From Thermomonas sp. XSG (GTDB lineage Bacteria; Pseudomonadota; Gammaproteobacteria; Xanthomonadales; Xanthomonadaceae): a DNA stretch of 64,000 nucleotides. The stretch is from positions 930,001 to 994,000 of the forward strand of contig NZ_CP061497.1 in assembly GCF_014678725.1 (NCBI RefSeq). The letters are read 5' to 3'. Both the position numbers and the translations under genes were made by a program. The notes under the pieces are model-generated. The model saw only the letters and a list, made by a program, of their open reading frames with translations. It did not search any database and was not told the DNA's origin. Positions 51,414-61,244 of this stretch are shown here, one piece after another (positions within the stretch are counted from its first letter, which is position 1; every line of letters begins with the position of its first letter).

Positions 51414-51953
51414 ATGCTCCGTCTTGCCCCGCTGCTGCTCCTGTTGGCCTGCCTCGCGCCGCCGCGCGAGGCGTCGGCGCAGGTCAGGCATTGCGTCACC
51501 GCCGACGGCACCCGCCTCTACACCGACCGCCGCTGCGCGGATATCGGTGCGGTCGATGAACTGCGACTGCCGGCGCTGGGCACCCCCGTGGCGAACAGCC
51601 GCCGCCCACTGTGCGCGCGCAACGTGCAGGATCTGGCCTATGCGCTGGAAGAGGCGATCCGCTCCGGCGATGCCAACCGCATCGCCGGTCTCTACGACTG
51701 GGCGGGAATGGGCACGGCCAACGCCAACCGGGTGATGAACCAGCTGCAGGCTATTGCCAGGCGCGAGGTGGTGGAAGTGCGGCAGGTACATGCCGGCGAG
51801 CGCTGGGAGGCCGCCGACCCGTGGCTGGCACCGCCACCGTCCGGCCCGCCGGTCGGCCTGCGGGTGGAGCAGGTGCAGGCCAACGGCCACACGCCGGCGC
51901 GCGCCAGTTTCGGCCTGCGCCAGCGCATGGGCTGCTGGTGGGTGCGGATGTAG
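51414..51953 (+). CDS. Secreted DUF4124-like protein
   Basis: 179 residues. Signal peptide (LRLAPLLLLLACLAPPREASA, cleavage before QVRHC). The mature protein opens with VRHCVTADGTRLYTDRRCADIGA, the DUF4124-type motif with a cysteine pair, then a second helical part (ALEEAIRSGDANRIAGLYDWAGMGTANANRVMNQL) and a C-terminal beta segment ending MGCWWVRM. No function is established for the family. It is convergent with ilvE. Confidence 0.8.
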   Translation: MLRLAPLLLLLACLAPPREASAQVRHCVTADGTRLYTDRRCADIGAVDELRLPALGTPVANSRRPLCARNVQDLAYALEEAIRSGDANRIAGLYDWAGMGTANANRVMNQLQAIARREVVEVRQVHAGERWEAADPWLAPPPSGPPVGLRVEQVQANGHTPARASFGLRQRMGCWWVRM

Positions 51954-51989
51954 CCACCCCGCCCTTGGGCAGGGTTGGCCGAGCGCCGG

Positions 51990-53096
51990 TCAGCGCAGGC
52001 GCACCATCCAGCCGTGGCGGTCCGGCGCACGGCCGTGCTGGATGTCGGTCAGTTCGCGACGGATCGCCATGGTGACCTCGCCGGCCGGCGCATGGATGTC
52101 ACCCACCGCGAAGTCCTTGCCTTTCAGTTCACCGATCGGGGTGACCACGGCGGCGGTGCCGCAGGCGAACACTTCGGCGATCTCGCCGGAGGCCACGCCG
52201 CTCTTCCATTCCTCGATGGAGACCCTGCGCTCTTCGACCGTCATGCCACGGTCGCGCGCCAACTGCAGGATGCTGGAACGGGTGATACCTTCGAGGATGC
52301 TGCCCGACAGCTCCGGGGTGACGATGCGGCCGTCGCGGTAGACCAGGAACACGTTCATGCCACCCAGTTCCTCCAGGTACCGGCCTTCGACCGGGTCGAG
52401 GAACAGCACCTGCGAGCAGCCGTGCGCCTGCGCTTCCTGCTGCGGCAGCAGCGAGGCGGCGTAGTTGCCGCCGCACTTGGCCGCGCCGGTGCCTCCCTTG
52501 GCCGCACGCGCGTAGTCCTCGGACAACCAGATCGACACGGGAGCCACGCCCTTGGCGAAGTACGCACCGGCCGGGCTGGCGATCACGTAGTAGGCCGCCG
52601 CCTGCGCGGGGCGCACACCGAGGAAGGCTTCAGTGGCGATCATGAAGGGACGGAAATACAGGCTGCTCTCCGGCGCCGACGGCACCCAGGCGTGGTCGAC
52701 CGCGACCAGCTGGCGCAGCGACTCGACGAACTCGCCCACCGGCAGCTGCGGCAGCGCCAGCCGCGCGGCGGAGCGCTGCAGGCGTTCGCCATTGGCCTCG
52801 GGACGGAAGGTCCAGATCGAGCCATCGGCATGGCGATAGGCCTTGATGCCTTCGAAGATCTCCTGGCCGTAGTGCAGCACCGCTGCCGCCGGGTCCAGCG
52901 ACAGCGGGCCGTAGGCGTGGACCTGCGCATCGTGCCAGCCGCGTTCCCTGTCCCACTGGATGGCCACCATGTGGTCGGTGAAGCGCTTGCCGAAGCCCAG
53001 CTCGCCGGCCAGCAGCGCGTTGCGCTGGGCCTCGCCGAGGGCGTGATCGGACAGGTTGACCTGGTAGGCCAGCGGTGCGGCGGCGGAAGCGTGCAT
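51990..53096 (-). CDS. ilvE: Branched-chain amino acid aminotransferase IlvE
   Basis: PLP enzyme of the last step of Leu, Ile and Val synthesis. 368 residues, the longer BCAT type resembling eukaryotic enzymes. Motifs are DHMVAIQWDRERGWHDAQVHAYGPLSLDPAAAVLHYGQEIFEGIKAYR, RPFMIATEAFLGVRPAQ, the Schiff-base Lys in GTGAAKCGGNYAASL and ELGGMNVFLVY. The ATG at 53096 gives MHASAAAPLAYQV with AGGGA upstream. A CATAAT (rc, 53130-53125) is a possible -10. Confidence 0.95.
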   Translation of the reverse strand: MHASAAAPLAYQVNLSDHALGEAQRNALLAGELGFGKRFTDHMVAIQWDRERGWHDAQVHAYGPLSLDPAAAVLHYGQEIFEGIKAYRHADGSIWTFRPEANGERLQRSAARLALPQLPVGEFVESLRQLVAVDHAWVPSAPESSLYFRPFMIATEAFLGVRPAQAAAYYVIASPAGAYFAKGVAPVSIWLSEDYARAAKGGTGAAKCGGNYAASLLPQQEAQAHGCSQVLFLDPVEGRYLEELGGMNVFLVYRDGRIVTPELSGSILEGITRSSILQLARDRGMTVEERRVSIEEWKSGVASGEIAEVFACGTAAVVTPIGELKGKDFAVGDIHAPAGEVTMAIRRELTDIQHGRAPDRHGWMVRLR

Positions 53097-53165
53097 GCGG
53101 AATCCCTGTGAGACGAACCCGCATATTATGAGGCCCGCCGGCGCCATCGGCGCTGGGCTCGCCCC

Positions 53166-54473
53166 TCAGCCGAACGCCAGCGTCGCCACCACGCCCTTCT
53201 GCGCGCCCGGCCGCACCTGCACGTCCCAGTCGTACAACGCGCACAGCCGGCGCACGATCGACAGACCGATGCCGCCGCCCTGCGAATGCCCGGCGTGAGT
53301 GCCACGGTAGCCGCGGGTGAACAGCTTGGCCGCATCCTCGGCGCTCAACCCGGGACCGGAGTCGCTGACTTCGACCGCGTCGGCCAGCACGCGCACCACC
53401 ACCTCGCCGTTGGGCGTGTACTTCACCGCGTTGCCGATCAGGTTGCCCAGCGCCACCGACAGCACCGACTCCGGCACGTCCAGCGGCAGCGACGAGGCGC
53501 CCTCCAGGCGCAGCTCCACCGGCTTGCCGGCGAGCTGGGCGCGGTGGCTTTCCAGCAGCTGCTGCGCCACCCGGGCCGCATCGCACTGGCCTACCGCGCG
53601 CTCGTTGCGCGACAGCAGCAGCAGCGCACTGATCAGGTCGGTGCACTGCAGTTCGGCGCGCTGGATGCGCAGCAGCCGCGTGCGCGTGCGCTCGTCCAGC
53701 TCGGGCCGGGCCAGCAACAGTTCCACCGCGCCGCGGATCACCGCCAGCGGAGTGCGCAGTTCATGGCTGACGTCGGCGTTGAACTCGCGGTCGCGCTGCA
53801 CCACCTCGGTCAGGCGCGCGGCGTAGTCGTCCAGCGCCTTCGCCAGTTCGCCCACCTCGTCCTCGGGGAAGTGCGGCGCCAGCGCCTCGGGATTGGAACT
53901 GGCGCCCGAACGGCGCAGCCGCTGCGCCAGCTCGGTGACCGGGCTCATCACCCGCGCCGCCGACCACCAGCCCAGCAGGAATGCCAGCGCGGTGAATCCC
54001 ACCACGGCCCCGACCAACCACTGGTTCTGCTGCTCCTGGCCGTGCAGGGTCTGCGACAGGTCATAGGCAAGATAGAAGACGTGCGTCGATGTCCGCCGCA
54101 CCGCGAGTTTGTAGGCGAACCGCTGGCCGTCTTCGACCCCATGGAACTCGTAGATACCGTCCTTCAGGTTGCGCCAGTCTTCCGGCGCATTGCCCAGTTT
54201 TTCGGTGGCATAGACACGCCCCTGCACGCCCTCGAACGCGAACGTGGCGTTGTCGGGATTGCGCTGGAACGCAGTGGCATAGCCGTCGATGTTGCGGTTC
54301 AGCGCGTCAGCCAGCAGCTGGTTTTCCACGCGCGTGCGCAGCGCGATGCTGGCATAGGCGAACAGCGCCGTGAGGCAGAACCCCAGCAGCGTGAATGTAA
54401 CGATGATGCGGGTGCGCAGCCGCCGCCGGCCGCGCTGGTGCCGGTGCGGCGCCGCGATGTCAGCTGTCGGCAT
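53166..54473 (-). CDS. Membrane sensor histidine kinase
   Basis: 435 residues. TM1 at about 22-42, a periplasmic region of about 105 residues, TM2 at about 150-172 (WLVGAVVGFTALAFLLGWW), a HAMP segment (RVMSPVTELAQRL), then the kinase core: VSHELRTPLAVIRG with the phospho-histidine, N box GNLIGNAVKYTPNGE, G1 DSGPGLS, F box FTRGYRGTHAG and G2 GGGIGLSIVRRL. Its start overlaps the response regulator by 14 bases. The C-terminal kinase half is similar to the sensor-less kinase at 677-1387. Confidence 0.92.
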   Translation of the reverse strand: MPTADIAAPHRHQRGRRRLRTRIIVTFTLLGFCLTALFAYASIALRTRVENQLLADALNRNIDGYATAFQRNPDNATFAFEGVQGRVYATEKLGNAPEDWRNLKDGIYEFHGVEDGQRFAYKLAVRRTSTHVFYLAYDLSQTLHGQEQQNQWLVGAVVGFTALAFLLGWWSAARVMSPVTELAQRLRRSGASSNPEALAPHFPEDEVGELAKALDDYAARLTEVVQRDREFNADVSHELRTPLAVIRGAVELLLARPELDERTRTRLLRIQRAELQCTDLISALLLLSRNERAVGQCDAARVAQQLLESHRAQLAGKPVELRLEGASSLPLDVPESVLSVALGNLIGNAVKYTPNGEVVVRVLADAVEVSDSGPGLSAEDAAKLFTRGYRGTHAGHSQGGGIGLSIVRRLCALYDWDVQVRPGAQKGVVATLAFG

Positions 54474-55143
54474 CGGGTGCGGCGATCCTGTAGCCGATGC
54501 CGTGGCGGGTCTGGATCATCGGCTTGCCGAACGGCTTGTCCACCGCCGCGCGCAGGCCGTGGATATGCACCCGCAGCGAGTCCGAATCCGGCAGTTCCTC
54601 GCCCCAGACGCGGCTCTCCAGGTCCTGCCGGGTCACCACCGCGGGCGATGCCTCCATCAGCGCCTGCAGGATCTTCAGCGCGGTGGGGTTGAGCTGGATC
54701 AGCTTGCCCTCGCGGTGCACTTCCAGAGTGTCGAGGTTGTATTCCAGTTCGCCGACGTTGAGCACCCGCGCCGGCAGCCCGCGCCCGCGCCGTGCCAGCG
54801 CGTTGAGGCGCACGTTCACCTCCTGCAGCGCGAACGGCTTGATCAGGTAGTCGTCGGCGCCGGAATCGAAGCCGGCCAGCTTGTTGTCCAGCGAGTCGCG
54901 CGCGGTCAGCATCAGGACCGGGGTCTGCTTGCGCGCATCGACGCGCAGCTTGCGACAGACCTCCAGTCCGTCCATGCCCGGCAGGTTGAGGTCCAGCACG
55001 ATCGCATCGAAGTCGTGCACCACTGCCAGGTGGAGTCCGGTGATGCCATCGGCCGCGAAATCCACGGTATGGCCGCAGTCCTCCAGGTAATCACCCAGGT
55101 TGGCGGCGATGTCGGGATTGTCCTCGATGACCAGAATGCGCAT
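54460..55143 (-). CDS. OmpR/PhoB-family response regulator
   Basis: 227 residues. Receiver with ILVIEDNPDIAANLGDYL, the phospho-acceptor in AIVLDLNLPGMDGLEV and YLIKPF; C-terminal winged helix with TRQDLESRVWGEELPDSDSLRVHIHGLRAAVDKPF and RHGIGYRIAAP. First gene of a two-gene operon with the kinase at 53166-54473 and similar to the regulator at 1404-2105. The signal sensed is unknown. Confidence 0.93.
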   Translation of the reverse strand: MRILVIEDNPDIAANLGDYLEDCGHTVDFAADGITGLHLAVVHDFDAIVLDLNLPGMDGLEVCRKLRVDARKQTPVLMLTARDSLDNKLAGFDSGADDYLIKPFALQEVNVRLNALARRGRGLPARVLNVGELEYNLDTLEVHREGKLIQLNPTALKILQALMEASPAVVTRQDLESRVWGEELPDSDSLRVHIHGLRAAVDKPFGKPMIQTRHGIGYRIAAPDADS

Positions 55144-55253
55144 GGGGGTTCCAGTTGGGGGCGTATGCCGGGTGAGACCGGCGCGGCTCTCGCCGGTTCC
55201 CTCGATTCTTGCACAGCAGGTTCATTTGCGCGGGCCGGGGTGGCGCGCGCAAC

Positions 55254-55281
55254 AAAAGGCCCGGGCGGAGCCGCCCGGGCC
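55254..55281 (-). terminator. Rho-independent terminator downstream of rimK
   Basis: On the minus strand, a perfect 11-base stem (GGCCCGGGCGG / CCGCCCGGGCC, two-base centre) is followed by TTTT. It lies about 80 bases after the rimK stop and in front of the response-regulator operon. Confidence 0.75.
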
Positions 55282-55361
55282 GAAGTTCACATGCATGCCC
55301 TGCATGCCCGTCTGCGGGGGAAGTACAGCCGGGCACGGGATCGATGTTGGGCGATAGCCGA

Positions 55362-56276
55362 TTAAGAATCCGTCAAATCGGTGTTGCGGCTGCGTTGCGC
55401 CGCGGCCGCGCGTGCCGCCACGTGCTCGATGACCGCACCCGCCACGTCCACGCCGGTGACCATCTCGATGCCCTCGAGCCCCGGCGAGGAGTTGACCTCC
55501 AGCACCAGCGGGCCGCGCTGGCTGCGGATCAGGTCCACGCCGGCCACGCCGAGGCCCAGGATGCGCGCCGCGCGCACCGCCGTGTCCACTTCGGCGCGGG
55601 TGGGCCGCACCTTCTTCGCGCTGCCACCGCGATGCAGGTTGGAGCGGAAATCGCCGGGCGGTGCCTCCCGGCGCATGGTCGCGACCACCCGATCGCCCAC
55701 CACGAAGCAGCGCAGATCGGCGCCCTTGGCCTCGGCGATGAACTCCTGCACCAGGAAATTCGCATACAGGCCGCGCAGGGTTTCGATGGCTGCGCGCGAG
55801 GCCGATGGCTTCTCGGTCAGCATCACCCCTGCGCCCTGGGTGCCCTCGTTGAGCTTGATGACATGCGGTGCGGGCCCCAGCATCGCCAGCAGGTCGCCGG
55901 TGTCGTCGGGGTTGTCGCCGAACACGGTCACCGGCAGGCCGATGCCTTCCGCCGCCAGCACCTGGTGACAGCGCAGCTTGTCGCGCGCGCGCGCGATCGC
56001 CGCAGCGCTGTTCGGGCTGTAGCTGCCCATCAGTTCGAACTGGCGCAGCACCGCGCAGCCGTAGCGGGTCACCGAGGCCCCGACCCGCGGTACCACCGCG
56101 GCGTACCCGGCCACAGGCTTCCCCTTGTAGCGCATATCGAAGCCGTCGCTGCTGATCCGCAGGTAGCAGCGCAGCGGGTCGAGCACGCGCACGCTGTGCC
56201 CGCGTTCGCGCGCGGCCTCCACCAGCCGGCGGGTGGAATACAGCTTGCCGTTGCGGGAAAGGATGGCGAGTTTCAT
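55362..56276 (-). CDS. rimK: Ribosomal protein S6 glutamate ligase RimK
   Basis: ATP-grasp ligase that adds glutamates to the C-terminus of ribosomal protein S6. 304 residues, usual length. Motifs are [88 protein letters not shown] and the C-terminal [15 protein letters not shown]. The ATG at 56276 was chosen by family N-terminus. It is transcribed from just after the tRNA-Gly gene on the same strand. Confidence 0.95.
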   Translation of the reverse strand: MKLAILSRNGKLYSTRRLVEAARERGHSVRVLDPLRCYLRISSDGFDMRYKGKPVAGYAAVVPRVGASVTRYGCAVLRQFELMGSYSPNSAAAIARARDKLRCHQVLAAEGIGLPVTVFGDNPDDTGDLLAMLGPAPHVIKLNEGTQGAGVMLTEKPSASRAAIETLRGLYANFLVQEFIAEAKGADLRCFVVGDRVVATMRREAPPGDFRSNLHRGGSAKKVRPTRAEVDTAVRAARILGLGVAGVDLIRSQRGPLVLEVNSSPGLEGIEMVTGVDVAGAVIEHVAARAAAAQRSRNTDLTDS

Positions 56277-56335
56277 CGGAGGAAGGCCCTGCATGCGCCG
56301 CTGCCGACAGTGCCCATTACCGGCCACACCGCCAA

Positions 56336-56368
56336 CGGAAAGGGCGGCACCCCTGGGGATGCCGCCCT
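56336..56368 (-). terminator. Hairpin downstream of tRNA-Gly
   Basis: On the minus strand, AGGGCGGCA and TGCCGCCCT form a nine-base stem with an inner CCCC/GGGG pairing, followed by TTTCC. It lies 14 bases after the tRNA 3' end. Confidence 0.65.
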
Positions 56369-56382
56369 GTGTTCCATCGTGC

Positions 56383-56456
56383 TGGAGCGGGTGATGGGAA
56401 TCGAACCCACGTTAGCAGCTTGGGAAGCTGCAGTTCTACCATTGAACTACACCCGC
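56383..56456 (-). tRNA. tRNA-Gly (anticodon CCC)
   Basis: A 74-nt cloverleaf read on the minus strand: acceptor GCGGGTG/CACCCGC, D arm GTTC-AATGGTA-GAAC, anticodon stem GCAGC/GCTGC with the loop TTCCCAA giving anticodon CCC, T arm TGGG-TTCGATT-CCCA and an encoded TCCA 3' end. It closely follows the E. coli glyU pattern. Confidence 0.95.
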
Positions 56457-56526
56457 GAGGCCGGCAAGTCTATGCCGGCGGCGGTACGGGATGCAACGCG
56501 CGCGCCGCATCCCGCCCGCCAGCGGA

Positions 56527-58398
56527 TCAGAAGGCGCCGCCGAAGGTGACGAAGAAGGTGGTGTTGCTGCCGCCCTTCTGCTCCACCGTCACGTTGGCGC
56601 CGGTGGTCACGTCCATCCCGAACAGCTTGCTGCGCACGCCCATGCCCACGGTGCCGTAGTTGTCGTCGAAGGCCACGCCCGGCACCGCGTACGGCGCCGT
56701 GCCCGGCATCGACATCGCCTGCGCCCATGCCTGCGCCGGAGCGTCCTCGAACTCGCGGTCCCAGGTCATCCGCACATACGGCGTCATGTGGTCGTTGAGG
56801 GCGAAGCTGGCCTGCCAACCGGCGCTGCCGATCAGCGAATCGATATCCTGCCCCGGGTAGGCCAGCGCGGTCGACTGGACGCTGTTTTCGGCATAACCGT
56901 CGACGCTGATCCGCTGCGCCAGCACCGCCACCACCGGACCGTGTTCCAGCGCACCGTGCTTGAACGTCCAGCCCGCGCTGGCGCCGGCGCTGAGGTTGTC
57001 GCCGTCCGGGGAACCGCTGTGGATGCGGGTGGCCGGGCCGAGGTTGACCTGGCGGTCGACCTTGTAGCCCAGCTTGGTCCAGCTCAGCTGGCCATTGACC
57101 CAGGCGCTGTCGCCGGCCCAGCCGACGAAGCCGCCGACGCTGGCATCGGTCTGGCGGAAGTCGCCGCGACGGTAGCCGAAGTCGATCTCCTGCCGGCCGT
57201 AGCCCGCGAACGCGCCGTACATCAGGTTGCCGCTGCGCCAGCCGATGCCGAACGAACCGGTGCCGCCCATGCCGTCGTAGCCGCTGGACTTGACGAAGCG
57301 CTGCTGCTGGCCGCGCAGGTCGGCCCACCAGTGCATGCCGTCGCCCTCGGCGGCGGCCATGCCAGACGCCACGCCATCGACCATCTGCGCGCGCGCGCGG
57401 CCGGTGGTGGTGGCCGACTGCGGCAGCAGCGAGATCAGGCGCGGGCCGTCGATCACCGAGATCGCGAAGTCCGCCACGGCCTTGTGCGCGGCGGTGGTCG
57501 GGTGCACGCCGTCGGCGAACAGGTAGCTGTTGGCGCCACCGGGCGCGGTGGACGGCGGGCTGCAGAACAGCGAGCTTCCGCCCTGCACCGCAGTGGAACA
57601 GGCCTTGCCGGTGACGTTGGTCAGGCCGAACGCAGCCGGGCTGGCCACCACTTCCTGCAGGAAGTGGAAGGTATCCAGCGGGATCACGCGCAGGTTGGCC
57701 GCGGTGATGCCGGAGAACAGCGCGTTGTTGTAGCTGGTACTCAGCGCGGTGCCTTGCGCCATGCCCAGCGCGCCGCCGGCGCGCGCGTCCGGGGTCAGGC
57801 CAAGATCGGGCAGGTTCGGCACCAGGATGTATTGCGCGCCGGCCTGGGTCAGCGCGCCGATCATGCCGATCTGCGCGGTCACCGCGCCGCCGATGATGGC
57901 GGACGCCTGCGCCGGGTTGGCCTGCACCGCGAACAGGTCGTTGGCGCCGCCCCAGACGGTGTAGAGCGCGCCCGGGTCGACGGTGTTGCCAGCCGCCAGG
58001 TAGGCCTGGTACTGCGCGGTCATCGACGGCGTATAGCCCAGCCCGCCCACGGCGCTGGTGCCGACGCGCGCACCGCCCACGGCCCAGTTGTCGCCGCTGC
58101 GCGGCGTCGGGGTGGCGGTGTTGTTGCCGCTCCAGGCCGGGGCGGCATCGCCGCCGTAGTAGCTGGCCAGGTGCTGCGACCAGACATAACCCGGATTGGT
58201 GGTGAACTGGCCGACGATCGCGCCGTTGGGGCCCAGCATCTGGGTCAGCAGCGGACGGAAGTAACCACCGTCGGTCAGGCTGTCGCCGAAGAAGATGGTG
58301 CGGGTGAACGGCGACGGCGGCACGGTCTGCGCAACGGCAGGCATCGCGACCATGGCAAGGGCGGCGGACAGCAGGGTCCGGCGGAACAGGGTTTTCAT
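56527..58398 (-). CDS. GDSL esterase/lipase autotransporter
   Basis: 623 residues, EstA type. Signal peptide (MKTLFRRTLLSAALAMVAMPAVA). The passenger has GDSL block I (FFGDSLTDGG with the catalytic Ser), GNxND-like GGANDLFA, and block V FADGVHPTTAAHK with the catalytic Asp and His. The C-terminal 260 or so residues form the 12-strand autotransporter barrel and end in TFFVTFGGAF, the aromatic C-terminus recognised by the BAM complex. The enzyme domain stays on the cell surface in EstA. The ATG at 58398 was chosen because AGGA lies six bases upstream of it; 58404 is in frame too. Confidence 0.93.
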   Translation of the reverse strand: MKTLFRRTLLSAALAMVAMPAVAQTVPPSPFTRTIFFGDSLTDGGYFRPLLTQMLGPNGAIVGQFTTNPGYVWSQHLASYYGGDAAPAWSGNNTATPTPRSGDNWAVGGARVGTSAVGGLGYTPSMTAQYQAYLAAGNTVDPGALYTVWGGANDLFAVQANPAQASAIIGGAVTAQIGMIGALTQAGAQYILVPNLPDLGLTPDARAGGALGMAQGTALSTSYNNALFSGITAANLRVIPLDTFHFLQEVVASPAAFGLTNVTGKACSTAVQGGSSLFCSPPSTAPGGANSYLFADGVHPTTAAHKAVADFAISVIDGPRLISLLPQSATTTGRARAQMVDGVASGMAAAEGDGMHWWADLRGQQQRFVKSSGYDGMGGTGSFGIGWRSGNLMYGAFAGYGRQEIDFGYRRGDFRQTDASVGGFVGWAGDSAWVNGQLSWTKLGYKVDRQVNLGPATRIHSGSPDGDNLSAGASAGWTFKHGALEHGPVVAVLAQRISVDGYAENSVQSTALAYPGQDIDSLIGSAGWQASFALNDHMTPYVRMTWDREFEDAPAQAWAQAMSMPGTAPYAVPGVAFDDNYGTVGMGVRSKLFGMDVTTGANVTVEQKGGSNTTFFVTFGGAF

Positions 58399-58601
58399 CG
58401 GCATCCTCGATCTGGACAGGGAATTCGGTTCGACCGGCGCGTGGCCGCAGTCACGACATACGCCAGCGAATGGCGGTGGATCGTTTCATGAAATCATAAC
58501 GACCTCACGCTGCGCTGCGTCACGAGGCGCTACAACGGGCGACAATAGGCACCCGGGCCTGCATGCTTGCGCAGGCCGCAGTACCGCCAGAGATCGCCGA
58601 C

Positions 58602-59336
58602 TTGACCGACCCGTTTTCCAGCAGCGGCGCCAAGGCCCCGCCCAAGCCCTTTACCGCCACCGAGGGCGTGCGCAAGGTGCGCAGCTTCGTGTTGCGCCAG
58701 GGCCGCTTCACCGACGCGCAGCAGCGCGCCTTCGACGAGCTGTGGCCGCGCTTCGGCCTGGACTATGCCGGAACCCCACGCGACTTCGACGCCGCGTTCG
58801 GCCGCAGCGCCAGGCGCGTCCTCGAAATCGGCTTCGGTAACGGCGAGGCGCTGCGCTATGCCGCGCAGCGCGACCCGGACCGCGACCACATCGGCATCGA
58901 AGTGCACGCGCCCGGCGTGGGCCGCCTGCTCAACGCGCTGGCGGAAGACGGCGCGAAGAACGTGCGCCTCTTCCACCACGACGCGGTGGAAGTGCTGGAA
59001 AACGAGATCATCGACGGCAGCCTCGACGAGGTGCGGATCTATTTCCCCGACCCCTGGCACAAGAAGCGCCACCACAAGCGCCGGCTGGTGAACCCGGAGT
59101 TCGCCGCGCTGCTGGTGCGCAAGCTCGCGGCCGATGGCCGCTTGCACCTCGCCACCGATTGGCAGGAGTATGCGGAGCAGATGTGGGACGTGCTCGATGC
59201 TACCGCCGGACTGGTCAATGCCGCCGGGCCACGCGGCCACGTGCCGCGCCCGGCGTGGCGGCCGCAAACCCATTTCGAGACGCGCGGGCAGAAGCTGGGG
59301 CACGGCGTCTGGGACCTGCTTTACAACCGCCGCTGA
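58602..59336 (+). CDS. trmB: tRNA (guanine(46)-N7)-methyltransferase TrmB
   Basis: SAM-dependent enzyme that makes m7G46. 244 residues from a TTG at 58602; I chose it because the following residues ([17 protein letters not shown]) match the usual N-terminus of xanthomonad TrmB. An ATG at 58563 would add 13 residues. Motifs are [64 protein letters not shown] and [19 protein letters not shown]. No strong Shine-Dalgarno is seen for either start. Confidence 0.93.
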   Translation: MTDPFSSSGAKAPPKPFTATEGVRKVRSFVLRQGRFTDAQQRAFDELWPRFGLDYAGTPRDFDAAFGRSARRVLEIGFGNGEALRYAAQRDPDRDHIGIEVHAPGVGRLLNALAEDGAKNVRLFHHDAVEVLENEIIDGSLDEVRIYFPDPWHKKRHHKRRLVNPEFAALLVRKLAADGRLHLATDWQEYAEQMWDVLDATAGLVNAAGPRGHVPRPAWRPQTHFETRGQKLGHGVWDLLYNRR

Positions 59337-59374
59337 GCCGCCGGGCCAACACGTAAGGACACCGACGACGCCTG

Positions 59375-61213
59375 ATGGACACCACCCTCACCCTCACCGG
59401 CGACATGCTCTGGGTGCTGGGCCTGGTGGCGTTCACCATGGCGATGTTCCTGTTCGAGCGCATCCGCGCCGACGCCGCCGCGCTGGTGGTGCTGGTGGTG
59501 CTGGGGCTGACCGGGCTGGTGGCACCCGAGGACATCTTCGGCGGATTCTCCTCGGACGCGGTGATGAACGTCATCGCCACCATGATCCTGGGCGCAGGCC
59601 TGGACCGCACCGGCGCACTCAACCGCCTGGCCAGCTGGCTGCTGCGGCGCGCACACGGCATCGAGCAGCGCCTGCTGCTGCTGTCCTCGGCGGTGGCCGG
59701 GCTCAATTCGGCGTTCATCCAGAACACCTCGGCCACCGCGCTGTACCTGCCGGTGGCCTCGCGCCTGACCGCGCGCACCGGCATCAGCCTGTCACGACTG
59801 CTGATGCCGATGTCGGCGGCGATCATCATGGGCGGCAGCCTGACCATGGTCGGCAACTCGCCGCTGATCCTGCTCAACGACCTGCTGGTGTCGGCCAATG
59901 CCAACATGCCATCGGGCGCGGCCTCGCTGCAGCCGCTGAAAATGTTCGCGCCGCTGCCGATCGGCCTGGCGCTGCTGGCGGCGTCGCTGGCGTATTTCCA
60001 CTTCTTCGGCCACCGGGTGCTGCGCGAGGACGGCGACGACGCGGTCACCCCGGCGCGCACGCAGAGCTATTTCGCCCGCGCCTACGGCATCGACGGCGAC
60101 ATCCACGAGCTCACCGTCACCGCCGACAGTCCGCTGGTGGGCATGAGCGTGGGCGACGCTGAGGCGCTGGTCGACATGCCGCTGCTGCTGGCCCTGCAGA
60201 CCGGCAACGAATCGCGGCTGGCGCCGCCGGCCGACACCCGCATCTGGGTGGGCAGCGTGCTGGGCGTGATGGGCGAACGCCAGCGCATCACCGACTTCGC
60301 GCAGAAGAACTTTCTGCGCGATTCCGCCCGCCTGCGCGCCTTCGCCGACCTGTTCAACCCCAGCCGCGCCGGCATCTCCGAGGCGGTGGTGCCGCCCACC
60401 TCCGGCTTCATCGGCAAGCCGCAGGCGCAGCTGCGCCTGCGCAAGCAGTTCGGCCTGAGCCTGCTGGCGATCAACCGCGACAAGCAGGTGCTGCGCGAGG
60501 ACGTGCGCAACATCCCGATCCGCGCCGGCGACATGCTGGTCCTGCACAGCATCTGGACCGACCTGGCGGAAGCCGCGCGCAGCCGCGACTTCGTGGTGGT
60601 GACCGACTATCCCAAGGGCGAGCAACGCCCGCACAAGTTCAAGATCGCGATGGCGATCTTCGCCGTGACCATGCTGCTGGCGCTGTCCACCCGCATTCCC
60701 ACCTCGATCGCGCTGATGACCGGGGTGGCCGGCATGCTGGTGACCGGCGTGCTGAAGATGGACGAGGCCTACGCCGCGATCAGCTGGAAGACCGTGTTCC
60801 TGATGGCCTGCCTGATCCCGCTGGGCTGGGCGATGGATTCCAGCGGCGCCGCCGCGTGGGTGGCCGGGCACAGCATCGAGCGGCTGCCCGAGGGCATGCC
60901 GCCGTGGTTGATCGAACTGGCGCTGGCGCTGTTCACCACCGCCTTCTCGATGGTGATCAGCCACGTCGGCGCCACCATCGTGCTGGTGCCGCTGGCGATC
61001 AACCTGGCGCTGGCGGTGGGCGGCAATCCCACCGCGTTCGCGCTGATCGTGGCGCTGTCGGCGTCCAACAACTTCGTCACCGCGTCCAATCCATCGGTGT
61101 CGATGATCACCGGCCCGGCCGGCTACACACCGCGCGACATGTGGCGCGCCGGCGGCCCGCTGACCCTGCTCTACACCGTGATCATCGTGCTGATGGTGAA
61201 CCTGGTCTTCTGA
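59375..61213 (+). CDS. SLC13-type permease with RCK/TrkA-C domains
   Basis: 612 residues with about 11-12 membrane helices. It belongs to the DASS/ArsB ion-transporter group: AEDIFGGFSSDAVMNVIATMILGAG-like first repeat (VAPEDIFGGFSSDAVMN), NTSATALYLPVASRL, a large cytoplasmic loop with two TrkA-C-like modules (ELTVTADSPLVGMSVGDAEA; LLAINRDKQVLREDVRNIPIRAGDMLVL) and a second repeat with VALSASNNFVTASNP. Such proteins carry dicarboxylates, sulfate or similar anions with Na+; the substrate cannot be read from the sequence. Confidence 0.88.
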   Translation: MDTTLTLTGDMLWVLGLVAFTMAMFLFERIRADAAALVVLVVLGLTGLVAPEDIFGGFSSDAVMNVIATMILGAGLDRTGALNRLASWLLRRAHGIEQRLLLLSSAVAGLNSAFIQNTSATALYLPVASRLTARTGISLSRLLMPMSAAIIMGGSLTMVGNSPLILLNDLLVSANANMPSGAASLQPLKMFAPLPIGLALLAASLAYFHFFGHRVLREDGDDAVTPARTQSYFARAYGIDGDIHELTVTADSPLVGMSVGDAEALVDMPLLLALQTGNESRLAPPADTRIWVGSVLGVMGERQRITDFAQKNFLRDSARLRAFADLFNPSRAGISEAVVPPTSGFIGKPQAQLRLRKQFGLSLLAINRDKQVLREDVRNIPIRAGDMLVLHSIWTDLAEAARSRDFVVVTDYPKGEQRPHKFKIAMAIFAVTMLLALSTRIPTSIALMTGVAGMLVTGVLKMDEAYAAISWKTVFLMACLIPLGWAMDSSGAAAWVAGHSIERLPEGMPPWLIELALALFTTAFSMVISHVGATIVLVPLAINLALAVGGNPTAFALIVALSASNNFVTASNPSVSMITGPAGYTPRDMWRAGGPLTLLYTVIIVLMVNLVF

Positions 61214-61244
61214 GGCGGGCCATGGCGGGCCGCCCCGGTCAGGT

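Noticed and set aside
61229-61243. GGTCAGGTTCA, a partial match to the palindrome core
   Set aside because: Only 11 bases of one arm and no second arm nearby; probably chance.
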